A stretch of 10,699 nt of DNA. Origin: a bacterium (GTDB taxonomy: Bacteria; Desulfobacterota; S145-22). The DNA is taken from positions 1 to 10,699 of the forward strand of contig JALTEW010000098.1 of assembly GCA_027073795.1 (NCBI GenBank). Reading direction: 5' to 3'. Shown piece by piece: positions 1-6,187 of the stretch; the first letter of the stretch is position 1, and the number at the start of each line of letters is the position of its first letter. The position numbers and the translations under genes were made by a program. The notes under the pieces are model-generated. The model saw only the letters and a list, made by a program, of their open reading frames with translations. It had not been told where the DNA came from and did no database searches.

Positions 1-476
1 ACCCCAACCTTGAGGCTCAGGGGGGTTTCCCCGGCAAAGAGCCCGATCATGGTGGTGGCCCGTGGACGGTAAATAAAGAGGTCTCCCCCGTTTTCCACCA
101 GAACATGGGAGGCATCTTCTGCGACCAAGGCCCTTCCCACGTATTGTGCGATCATCCCCGCTACACCTGCCATGGGACCCACCCCGGTGACCGAGGCGGC
201 GCGTATCATCTCGGAAACGGGTTCCGGGCAGGAGGGAAAGGGCTTAAGAGGAACGAGGGCCGTTTCGAATGCTGGATCTCTTCCCATGTAGCTGGTCAAG
301 ACCTTCCTCACCTCCAAAAGGGCATGGCGTGCCGTTTCTTCCCGGTTTACATCGGCATGAATCCACAGATCGCTCTCTCTCTCTCGGACCTGGAAGACCA
401 CGCCATCCCCTGGATGGGATAGGTCTCGGTAAAACCGGGTGTGATAGGCCTCAGGGGTCAGGTTTACGGAAGGCAT
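1..476 (-). CDS. UPF0280 (COG2122) family protein, ApbE-like, homocysteine synthesis; 3' end cut by window edge
   Basis: Reading the minus strand from the ATG at 476-474 gives 158 open codons to the window edge, beginning MPSVNLTPEAYHTRFYRDL. The stretch around residues 95-145 (VTGVGPMAGVAGMIAQYVG, then VLVENGGDLFIYRP) is the signature I recognise for UPF0280, a family distantly related to the ApbE flavin transferases; the ENGGD motif is shared with ApbE. Known of the family: COG2122 proteins were linked genetically to homocysteine formation in Desulfovibrio, together with DUF39 and a NIL-ferredoxin protein; the exact biochemical role is unsettled. The start lies 15 bases after the DUF39 stop, and an AGGAG overlapping that stop (496-492) is the likely ribosome site, so the two genes are almost surely one operon. 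The C-terminus is outside the window, so completeness cannot be judged. Confidence 0.85.
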   Translation of the reverse strand, partial: MPSVNLTPEAYHTRFYRDLSHPGDGVVFQVRERESDLWIHADVNREETARHALLEVRKVLTSYMGRDPAFETALVPLKPFPSCPEPVSEMIRAASVTGVGPMAGVAGMIAQYVGRALVAEDASHVLVENGGDLFIYRPRATTMIGLFAGETPLSLKVG

Positions 477-491
477 CTTACGGGCTGTCTC

Positions 492-1661
492 CTATAGTTG
501 AGAGAGGGTGGCCTGCGGTTCCCCCAGGAAAAAACGGCCCTTCCGGATTTCCTCTTTAAGGAGATTTGAAATTTCAATGGCTTTTGGATAACTTGCCATG
601 GGTGTTGCATGGACCGTTTTGCCCTGCACAACAATTGTTCCCTCTTTCAGCTCCTTGTATGTAGCGGTTCCAAGGCTTCGGTTCACGCCGTTAGGATAGT
701 CACTCCCGTAATCGATAATCTGTGCCACGAGTTCCTCGTCTCTGACAGCGGTGAACCGGGCCATCTCTTCGTTCAGGATGGGGATGGGCACCCCGATCCC
801 CACATAAAGGGAGGCGCCATATCCCTGAAGACTTGCCGCTACGATCCACTGGGGATCCATCTTCTTGAGATCCCCTATCACGCAGAGGGTTCCCGCCCCC
901 TCAGTGGGCGTCCCGTTCGGAAGGCGGGGTACGTCCATGGTATGTTGTGTTCCGTAAAAGGCGACGAATCCTTGGGCGCCCCCCAGGAAGATACGGGTTC
1001 CTACCCCAATAGTCTTGAAGTACGGGTCGTTCATCAGGGGACTGATCTGGCCCGCGGTGCTGTAGGTGGCGTTTCCGAACTGGGGTTTGAGTACCCCCAT
1101 GTAGGTGTAGATGGTCCTCCCCGTTGAATTGACGGCACAGTTGTAATTCTGGTAGGCGTTGCGTGGATTGAACAAGATGGCGTTTCTCAACTCATGAAGA
1201 AGGAGTTCCGTTTGAAAATATCTTCTCGGGTAGCAGTCTGTTCCGTAGGCCCAGGCCTCCATCTCAACCGGTTTTCCCATCACAAGGTCCTGGATCACGT
1301 GGGCGCCGCCATAACGAAATTCGCCAGGATAAACGGTGTTCCTCGGGTCTTCGTCTGGAAGCTCCGAGGCACCGATATAAAGGTCCACGGCGGCAAGGCC
1401 GCAATAGGCGGGAACCCCATTGAGCTTTGCACGGCTGATTTTCATCTTTGGTGTGGTATGCCCCACGTTGAGAATGGCGCCAGAGGAGCACATGGCACCA
1501 AAGGTTCCCGTGGTCACGACATCGATTTCCTGGGCGGCTTTGATAGCACCCCTTTCCTCCACGATGTCAATCATTTCCTCGGCATTGACAACGACCACCT
1601 TTCCTCTTTTGATTTTTTCATTGATTTCCTGGTAGGACTTCTGGACTTTGAACACCGGCAT
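492..1661 (-). CDS. DUF39 (COG1900) homocysteine biosynthesis protein, aspartate-semialdehyde sulfurtransferase family
   Basis: The 389-residue product matches the HcyBio/DUF39 family (PF01837). Recognisable stretches are KSYQEINEKIKRGKVVVV near the N-terminus, VVTTGTFGAMCSSGAILNVGH (residues 48-68) and the C-terminal PMASYPKAIEISNLLKEEI. Family knowledge: with a NIL-ferredoxin partner it transfers sulfide-derived sulfur to aspartate semialdehyde to form homocysteine, avoiding acylated homoserine. Cysteines at 58 (AMCSSG) and 133 (GTDCYP) are candidates for the persulfide-carrying residues known in the Methanosarcina homologue; I have not aligned them. No CBS domains follow, unlike the archaeal DUF39-CBS form; the length fits the bacterial CBS-less type. 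The ATG is preceded by a near-perfect AAGGAGG about 9 bases upstream. UPF0280 follows 15 bases after the stop. The NIL-ferredoxin partner is not seen here and may lie beyond the left edge. Confidence 0.9.
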   Translation of the reverse strand: MPVFKVQKSYQEINEKIKRGKVVVVNAEEMIDIVEERGAIKAAQEIDVVTTGTFGAMCSSGAILNVGHTTPKMKISRAKLNGVPAYCGLAAVDLYIGASELPDEDPRNTVYPGEFRYGGAHVIQDLVMGKPVEMEAWAYGTDCYPRRYFQTELLLHELRNAILFNPRNAYQNYNCAVNSTGRTIYTYMGVLKPQFGNATYSTAGQISPLMNDPYFKTIGVGTRIFLGGAQGFVAFYGTQHTMDVPRLPNGTPTEGAGTLCVIGDLKKMDPQWIVAASLQGYGASLYVGIGVPIPILNEEMARFTAVRDEELVAQIIDYGSDYPNGVNRSLGTATYKELKEGTIVVQGKTVHATPMASYPKAIEISNLLKEEIRKGRFFLGEPQATLSQL

Positions 1662-1802
1662 GCCGGGACCTCCTTAGAAATTTTATATGTGTTACTACAA
1701 ACCACAAATGTTATCAAGGAAACCGGTAAGATAGCCTACAGAAACCATTCTCACACAGAAGTGCCAGGCATGCAAAGAAAAAAGAACCGAAGCGACCAGG
1801 TG

Positions 1803-1832
1803 AATTTATGAGCGCAATAAGATCATTGTCTA
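1803..1832 (-). promoter_or_regulatory. Candidate sigma70-type promoter for the DUF39-UPF0280 operon
   Basis: On the minus strand TAGACA (1832-1827) and TAAATT (1808-1803) are separated by 18 bases. Both boxes are imperfect. Transcription would begin near 1796, leaving a leader of about 135 bases before the DUF39 ATG. The -35 box overlaps one arm of the inverted repeat at 1823-1860, which would suit control by a bound protein. This is inferred from motif similarity only. Confidence 0.35.
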
Positions 1833-1860
1833 TTGGTGATGGGAACATGTATTACAATGA
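1823..1860. repeat. Spaced inverted repeat, TCATTGT / ACAATGA
   Basis: Two perfect 7-base arms (1823-1829 and 1854-1860) are separated by 24 bases. The left arm overlaps the candidate -35 box of the DUF39 promoter. It could be a pair of half-sites for a regulator or a chance AT-rich match; arms this short with a long spacer are weak evidence on their own. Confidence 0.3.
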
Positions 1861-1944
1861 AGCATGGCGCCGATAATTTCACTATGATGGATTGCTGCAC
1901 ACCGGATGAAGGTAAAGGGATTGTTTCTAAAGAGTTCTCCCCCA

Positions 1945-2532
1945 TCATTTTTCGGAGGCAGAAAGAATGCGGACGCTGTAACTATCAAAGCCCTTCAAGC
2001 GTTTGAAGGAGATAGAAAAGGTATATGTTTTGCCGGCCCCGAGGGATTTCTTTCTTGAAAAAAGGGAAATGGTCTTATAGGCCACGCGTTTTTTCCCCTT
2101 AAAAAGCTCCCCCTGCAACACAACCTTACCAAACGCAACCCTTGTCTGGTTGTTTAACTTCCCCTTGATGACAAATCTGCTTTTTGTGAATAAGCCCTCT
2201 ACATCACCGACAAGCAGCTCCGTGGTCTGCTTGGGTTTCGACTTCGCCAGAGAAGGTCGCCATATCCAGGCCTTGATTGTCACATAGGCCCAGTTACCCT
2301 TTGTTTTATTCACGGTGACAGCCGTTCCCCGCACCAGCGATCCCAGTCTTTTACCCGACGGCGTTTTACGCAGGTTTTCCTCCACAGGCGCGATGTAATA
2401 GGTACCCGAGTGGCCTTTTTTCTTGCCTGTTCTAACTTTACTGGGTAGTTTTTTCTTCGCGTATGTCGGCGAAAGGCTCACGGCTATTACAAATATCATG
2501 GTTAGGGTTACAGCAAATAGAGACTTTTTCAT
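1945..2532 (-). CDS. Secreted SH3-domain protein with a C-terminal FxLYD-like domain
   Basis: The product is 195 residues from the ATG at 2532. A longer reading from 2550 adds six residues, but a GGGGGGAG lies 8 bases before 2532, and the shorter form starts directly with a signal peptide (MKKSLFAVTLTMIFVIAVSL, then SPTYA and a likely cut after residue 25). It is a typical Sec signal with no lipobox cysteine, so export to the periplasm is inferred. Residues about 45-96 look like a bacterial SH3 domain (ENLRKTPSGKRLGSLVRGTAVTV, then GNWAYVTI). Residues about 106-190 read like a beta-sandwich of the FxLYD/DUF3426 type (VEGLFTKSRFVIKGKLNNQT, later YTFSISFKRLKGFDSYSVRI). Such proteins often bind cell-wall or envelope partners, but no specific function can be given. 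It lies 24 bases after the M17-N-like gene and may be the last gene of the long operon. Confidence 0.75.
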   Translation of the reverse strand: MKKSLFAVTLTMIFVIAVSLSPTYAKKKLPSKVRTGKKKGHSGTYYIAPVEENLRKTPSGKRLGSLVRGTAVTVNKTKGNWAYVTIKAWIWRPSLAKSKPKQTTELLVGDVEGLFTKSRFVIKGKLNNQTRVAFGKVVLQGELFKGKKRVAYKTISLFSRKKSLGAGKTYTFSISFKRLKGFDSYSVRILSASEK

Positions 2533-2556
2533 AAAAACAACTCCCCCCAAACCCTT

Positions 2557-3111
2557 TTATTCGAGAACAATTACATTAAAATGTTTTTTAAGCGCTACCT
2601 TCGCTTTCTGAATGCCCAGAAGTGTCTCGTCAATCTGTTTGACATCACTCGAAATCGCAAGATTCATTTCCTTGATAAAGTCCTGAAGGTCTTTGTCGTC
2701 CATTTCCGAAAGGTACCCCCTGGCAAGATATTCGGCAAAGGTATCGGCGGACACCTCCTCCCCCGCCATGGGAAAGGAAAGTGAAATGTCTCTGACCCGG
2801 AGGTTCACAAGGATGCGAATAAGTTTTCTTCCTAAGCGTTGAATTTTCTCTGGATCGCATTCGAAGTATGAACCTATCCCCAGAATCAGCAGTTTTTCAC
2901 AGGCAAGAAGTCGGCCCGGACGAATAAGCGTCGATTCCATGAATTCTCCCGTCACCTTACCGCCCCGAATGAGGTTCGTGATTAGGCCATTCATCGCCCA
3001 ATCCACAACCCCGACACTCCCCCTCAAGGGACGAAGATCTTCAGGGAGAAAACAGACGGCGCACTGGGAAAAAACCTTTTCAATCGGATTTGCCGTCAGG
3101 ACAATCTTCAT
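2557..3111 (-). CDS. Stand-alone leucyl aminopeptidase (M17) N-terminal-domain-like protein
   Basis: The product is 184 residues from the ATG at 3111. A GTG at 3123 would add four residues and overlap nusB, but the AGGTGAG just before 3111 and the 4-base gap to the nusB stop favour ATG. Residues about 25-120 resemble the macro-like N-terminal domain of leucyl aminopeptidase (PF02789): LRPLRGSVGVVDWAMNGLIT, then GRLLACEKLLILGIGSYFEC, then the helix-strand pattern ending VRDISLSFP. The C-terminal catalytic half of M17 peptidases, with its metal-binding Lys/Asp/Glu residues and NTDAEGR motif, is entirely absent. The remaining C-terminal part (about 125-184) is charged and probably helical. It is therefore unlikely to be a peptidase, and no function is assigned. 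Gene order suggests translation coupled to nusB. Confidence 0.7.
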   Translation of the reverse strand: MKIVLTANPIEKVFSQCAVCFLPEDLRPLRGSVGVVDWAMNGLITNLIRGGKVTGEFMESTLIRPGRLLACEKLLILGIGSYFECDPEKIQRLGRKLIRILVNLRVRDISLSFPMAGEEVSADTFAEYLARGYLSEMDDKDLQDFIKEMNLAISSDVKQIDETLLGIQKAKVALKKHFNVIVLE

Positions 3112-3115
3112 AGAA

Positions 3116-3544
3116 TTACTCACCTGCGTTTACAGCTGTTTGTTCCGGATACGTCAGGAGGGCGTGCAGGATTCCGTTGATGAAGGCACCGGATTCCTCG
3201 GTCCCAAACCGCTTCCCGATTTCAACCGCCTCGCTGATGGAAACCTTGGGGGGAATGTCTGGGCAGAACAATATCTCAAACGCGGCCAGACGAATGATAT
3301 TCCTATCCGTTGTACACATCCGGTTGATTCGCCATTTCGATGAGAGATTGGAAATGGCCCTGTCAATCTCTGATTTATGGGCTAAGACCCCATCAACAAG
3401 ACGGGAAATAAATTCGCAATCAAGGTCTTCCGAAGCAAAATGGACACAGAAGAGTTCAATGGCCTTTTGGGGAGGAAGCTCGACAAAATCCATTTGATAC
3501 AGGATTTGAAGCGCCATTTCTCGTGATTTTCTTCGACTTGTCAT
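3116..3544 (-). CDS. nusB: Transcription antitermination factor NusB
   Basis: NusB binds boxA RNA together with ribosomal protein S10 (NusE) and supports antitermination of rRNA transcription. The ATG at 3544 gives 142 residues, the usual family length, and the typical opening MTSRRKSREMALQILYQMDF. A GTG at 3592 would add 16 residues but has no good ribosome site and no family support. The conserved C-terminal region is present: NRMCTTDRNIIRLAAFEILF, then IPPKVSISEAVEIGKRFG and SGAFINGILHAL. It follows ribH after 181 bases, the largest gap inside the long minus-strand cluster, so it may have some independent expression. The ribH-nusB adjacency is very common in bacteria. Confidence 0.95.
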   Translation of the reverse strand: MTSRRKSREMALQILYQMDFVELPPQKAIELFCVHFASEDLDCEFISRLVDGVLAHKSEIDRAISNLSSKWRINRMCTTDRNIIRLAAFEILFCPDIPPKVSISEAVEIGKRFGTEESGAFINGILHALLTYPEQTAVNAGE

Positions 3545-3624
3545 CTCACGGCGTACCCTTTTGTCTGATCCTAACTTCAAAAGGCGAGACACAAAAATCT
3601 CTGCTCTCTACACTTCCATATAAA

Positions 3625-3646
3625 AAGTGTTTTTTAAAAAGCACTT
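3625..3646 (-). terminator. AT-rich hairpin between ribH and nusB; weak terminator candidate
   Basis: The arms AAGTG...CACTT, extended through a G-T wobble and a T-run/A-run, form a stem of about 9 pairs with a very short loop. On the minus strand the right arm is followed by TTTTATATGG, so it has terminator shape. The stem has few G-C pairs and would be unstable. Partial attenuation between ribH and nusB is possible; it could equally be a chance AT palindrome. Confidence 0.3.
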
Positions 3647-3725
3647 AACTGCTTTTCATTCGATGCTTCTTTCATCAACGTTTGAATCCGGATTTTCACG
3701 AATTCACAACTTGCGAACTTTATTC

Positions 3726-4199
3726 TCAGGCACCCACTATTTTACTGAGCAGATTGACCATCTCAATCGCCGAAAGGGCCGCGTCCCAACCCTTGTTGCC
3801 AGCCTTTGTCCCTGCCCGCTCGATGGCCTGTTCAATGGTGTCAGATGTAATCACCCCGAACGTGATAGGGACGCCTGTTTGTAAGGAGGCGTTGGCGATC
3901 CCCTTCGCCACTTCATTGCTAATATAGTTGAAATGAGGGGTCGCGCCACGAATAACCGCTCCCAGGGCAATGACCGCGTCAACAGCACTTGTTTGCGCCA
4001 TCTTCAGGCAGGCAAGAGGGATTTCAAAGGCACCCGGTACCCGAACAACAGTCACGGCATCCATATCAGCACCATTTCTCCCTAAGCAGTCCAGTGCACC
4101 TTCCAACAGTCTATCTGTAATAAAAGCATTAAATCGGCTTAGTACGATTCCAAATTTGTATCCCTCTGCCTGAATTGCACCTTCCAGGGTTTTAGGCAT
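3726..4199 (-). CDS. ribH: 6,7-dimethyl-8-ribityllumazine synthase
   Basis: This enzyme condenses 3,4-dihydroxybutanone 4-phosphate with the ribityl-aminouracil intermediate to give lumazine, the penultimate step of riboflavin synthesis. It is 157 residues, normal length. Visible family features are SRFNAFITDRLLEGA (21-35), VPGAFEIPLA (54-63), the loop GAVIRGATPHFNYISNE with the catalytic His at 89, the VPITFGVITSDTIEQA block (110-125) and R128/K132 near the phosphate-binding site. The start is set by an excellent AAGGAGG 5 bases upstream. It begins 14 bases after ribBA stops, clearly the same transcript. In most bacteria this protein forms a 60-subunit shell or pentamers; which applies here cannot be read from the sequence. 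Confidence 0.97.
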   Translation of the reverse strand: MPKTLEGAIQAEGYKFGIVLSRFNAFITDRLLEGALDCLGRNGADMDAVTVVRVPGAFEIPLACLKMAQTSAVDAVIALGAVIRGATPHFNYISNEVAKGIANASLQTGVPITFGVITSDTIEQAIERAGTKAGNKGWDAALSAIEMVNLLSKIVGA

Positions 4200-4213
4200 T
4201 TCTTCCTCCTTTT

Positions 4214-5422
4214 CTATGACAGATTGGTTAAAATATGCCCCATTTTGTCACGTTTCGTCTTCAGGTATTTGACGTTCTCTTTCTTTGGGGGGATCTCGAT
4301 TGGGACGCGCTCGATAACCTCGATGCCATACCCCTCCAACCCCTTTATCTTTCTCGGGTTGTTTGTCATCAAGCGAACCTTCCTTAAACCCAGGTCAACC
4401 AAAATCTGTGCGCCAATCCCATAATCCCTCAAGTCATCCTTGAACCCAAGCTCCTCATTGGCTTCCACGGTATCCCTCCCATGGTCCTGAAGGCAATAGG
4501 CCTTCAGTTTGTTGGCAAGGCCGATGCCTCTTCCTTCCTGCCGCATGTAGAGGATCACACCCTTTCCCTCCTTGTCTACCATCCGCATGGCCTGGTGAAG
4601 CTGATCACCGCAGTCACATCTGAGAGAGCCCAGGACATCCCCTGTAAAACATTCGGAGTGAACACGGACCAGCACCGGCTCATCCCCGGAAATCTCTCCC
4701 TTTACAAGGGCGATATGCTGAAAATCGTCCACGTCGTTCTCGTACATGATGATCCTGAAGGGACCCCCATAAACGGTAGGTAGAACACTCTCCGCCACAG
4801 GATGGACAAAGGACTCCGTTCGCATACGGTAACTGATGATATCTGCGATCTTGACGATTTTAAGATCGTGCTGTTTGGCAAACACCTCTAGGTCCGGCAG
4901 CCTTGCCATGGTGCCGTCATCCTTCATGACCTCGCAGATGACGCCCGCGGGTTTCAAACCGGCAAGCCGCGCCAGGTCCACAGACCCCTCCGTTTGCCCG
5001 GTGCGTACCAGCACGCCACCCTTTCGTGCTTTTAAGGGAAAGACATGTCCCGGTGTCACAAGGTCCTCCGGCCTGGCATCGTCAGCAATCGCCGTTAAGA
5101 TGGTCTTGGCACGGTCATAGGCTGAAATCCCCGTGGTTACCCCCTCCCTCGCCTCGATAGATACGGTAAAGGCAGTCTGAAAGCGCGACTCGTTGTTGGT
5201 GGACATCATAGGAAGCTGTAAATCTTTAACCTTCTCTTCAGTCAATGAAAGGCAGATAAGCCCACGCCCATACTTTGCCATGAAATTGATAATCTCTGGC
5301 GTCACCTTTTCCGCCGCTATGGTTAGATCCCCTTCATTTTCCCTGTCCTCATCATCCACGAGGATAATCATTTTCCCCTGACGGATAAGGTCCAGGGCTT
5401 CTTCCATCGTTGCAAATGGCAT
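4214..5422 (-). CDS. ribBA: Bifunctional 3,4-dihydroxy-2-butanone 4-phosphate synthase / GTP cyclohydrolase II
   Basis: It supplies both precursors of riboflavin: the N-terminal half converts ribulose-5-phosphate to dihydroxybutanone phosphate plus formate, and the C-terminal half opens GTP. The product is 402 residues, the usual fused length. The RibB part (about 1-200) has DDEDRENEGDL at 23-33, the TPGHVFPLKARKGGVLVR block (123-140), and TEGSVDLARLAGL with VICEVM. The RibA part (about 205-395) has the zinc ligands C258, C269 and C271 in SECFTGDVLGSLRCDCG, then RQEGRGIGL (294-302), DYGIGAQIL and TNNPRKIKGL. Both halves look intact, so both activities are expected. AAGGAGA precedes the ATG. 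It lies 89 bases after ribE; that gap shows no FMN riboswitch. Confidence 0.97.
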   Translation of the reverse strand: MPFATMEEALDLIRQGKMIILVDDEDRENEGDLTIAAEKVTPEIINFMAKYGRGLICLSLTEEKVKDLQLPMMSTNNESRFQTAFTVSIEAREGVTTGISAYDRAKTILTAIADDARPEDLVTPGHVFPLKARKGGVLVRTGQTEGSVDLARLAGLKPAGVICEVMKDDGTMARLPDLEVFAKQHDLKIVKIADIISYRMRTESFVHPVAESVLPTVYGGPFRIIMYENDVDDFQHIALVKGEISGDEPVLVRVHSECFTGDVLGSLRCDCGDQLHQAMRMVDKEGKGVILYMRQEGRGIGLANKLKAYCLQDHGRDTVEANEELGFKDDLRDYGIGAQILVDLGLRKVRLMTNNPRKIKGLEGYGIEVIERVPIEIPPKKENVKYLKTKRDKMGHILTNLS

Positions 5423-5511
5423 AATTAAATCTCCTTTTATTGACGGCCTTGAGTGAGTTCCATAATTTTCACGGCTGTCTCAGTATATTTCTCTGATTAT
5501 CTTATTCCAAA

Positions 5512-6165
5512 TCACCCTAAAAATCCATGTTCAGCCAAAAAGGCCATGCTGAGCGCTCCCTTTTTCCCCTTTTCTGACGTTGAAATAAAACGCTTGACAT
5601 ATTTCCCAATCATATCGGTCTCCAGATTCAATCTATCCCCTATCTTTTTACATCCCAAAGTAGTCTGCTTTAGGGTGTGGGGGATCACCGCCACGGTAAA
5701 TGCAGTTTGATGCAGCGAAGCAATGGTCAGGCTGATTCCATCGAGGGCTACGGATCCCTTTTCAATCATCATCTCCGCGAGAGACTCAGGTACCTCGAAG
5801 GTCATTTCCATCATTTCTCCCACCGGATTTATCGCGGTCAAAACCGCAAGGCCATCGATGTGCCCGCTGACCAGATGTCCTCCCAGTAGCTTATTCAGGG
5901 TAAGGGCGGGCTCCAGATTTACGAGATCTCCCGGATGAAGCTTTCCCAAGACTGTTCGAGACAGGGTCTCTTTCGACACATCGAAAAACAGGGATGCGGG
6001 GAGAGCCTTTCGTGTAACGGTCAAGCACGCCCCATTAACCGCCAGGCTATCTCCCAGCTTCAAACCTGGGAAAAGTACGGGAGCTTTGACAACCAGCCCC
6101 ATTCCGTCCACTCTTTTCAAGGCGGATTCGATGGCTCCCACTTCCTCAATAATTCCTGTAAACAT
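5512..6165 (-). CDS. ribE: Riboflavin synthase, alpha chain
   Basis: It catalyses dismutation of two lumazine molecules to riboflavin and the ribityl-aminouracil, the last step of the pathway. The ATG at 6165 yields 217 residues with the hallmark start MFTGIIEEVG; five more codons upstream are open but lack a start codon that fits the family. Two lumazine-binding repeats are seen: the first (about 1-94) with VNGACLTV at 43-50, the second (about 97-193) with SGHIDG at 100-105, SVALDGISLTI at 138-148 and NLETDMIGKYV at 190-200. The tail ends FLAEHGF, a common ending in this family. It starts 22 bases after ribD ends. The symbol follows the Bacillus convention; E. coli calls it ribC. Confidence 0.96.
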   Translation of the reverse strand: MFTGIIEEVGAIESALKRVDGMGLVVKAPVLFPGLKLGDSLAVNGACLTVTRKALPASLFFDVSKETLSRTVLGKLHPGDLVNLEPALTLNKLLGGHLVSGHIDGLAVLTAINPVGEMMEMTFEVPESLAEMMIEKGSVALDGISLTIASLHQTAFTVAVIPHTLKQTTLGCKKIGDRLNLETDMIGKYVKRFISTSEKGKKGALSMAFLAEHGFLG

Positions 6166-6187
6166 GCTTCGTTCTCTCAATTCTCCG

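Larger units (their letters stand above)
1662..1944. other. 283-base intergenic region upstream of DUF39; no gene seen
   Basis: Both strands were read. No credible coding frame, tRNA or riboswitch core was found. On the minus strand it holds a candidate promoter and a spaced inverted repeat (separate entries), a leader of roughly 130 bases, and the strong Shine-Dalgarno of DUF39. No convincing hairpin plus T-run follows the stop of the SH3 gene at 1945, so where the long upstream operon ends is not clear from sequence. Confidence 0.6.

Noticed and set aside
609..1127. Plus-strand open frame opposite DUF39
   Set aside because: It lies entirely inside a well-supported minus-strand gene, and its translation resembles no family I know; it is an antisense shadow.
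1194..1811. 205-codon plus-strand frame spanning the DUF39 start and the intergenic region
   Set aside because: Most of it is antisense to DUF39; it has no convincing ribosome site, and its protein shows no domain.
5423..5511. FMN riboswitch before ribBA
   Set aside because: The 89-base gap lacks the conserved RFN-element blocks; only a ribosome site is seen. The same holds for the region before rpiB.
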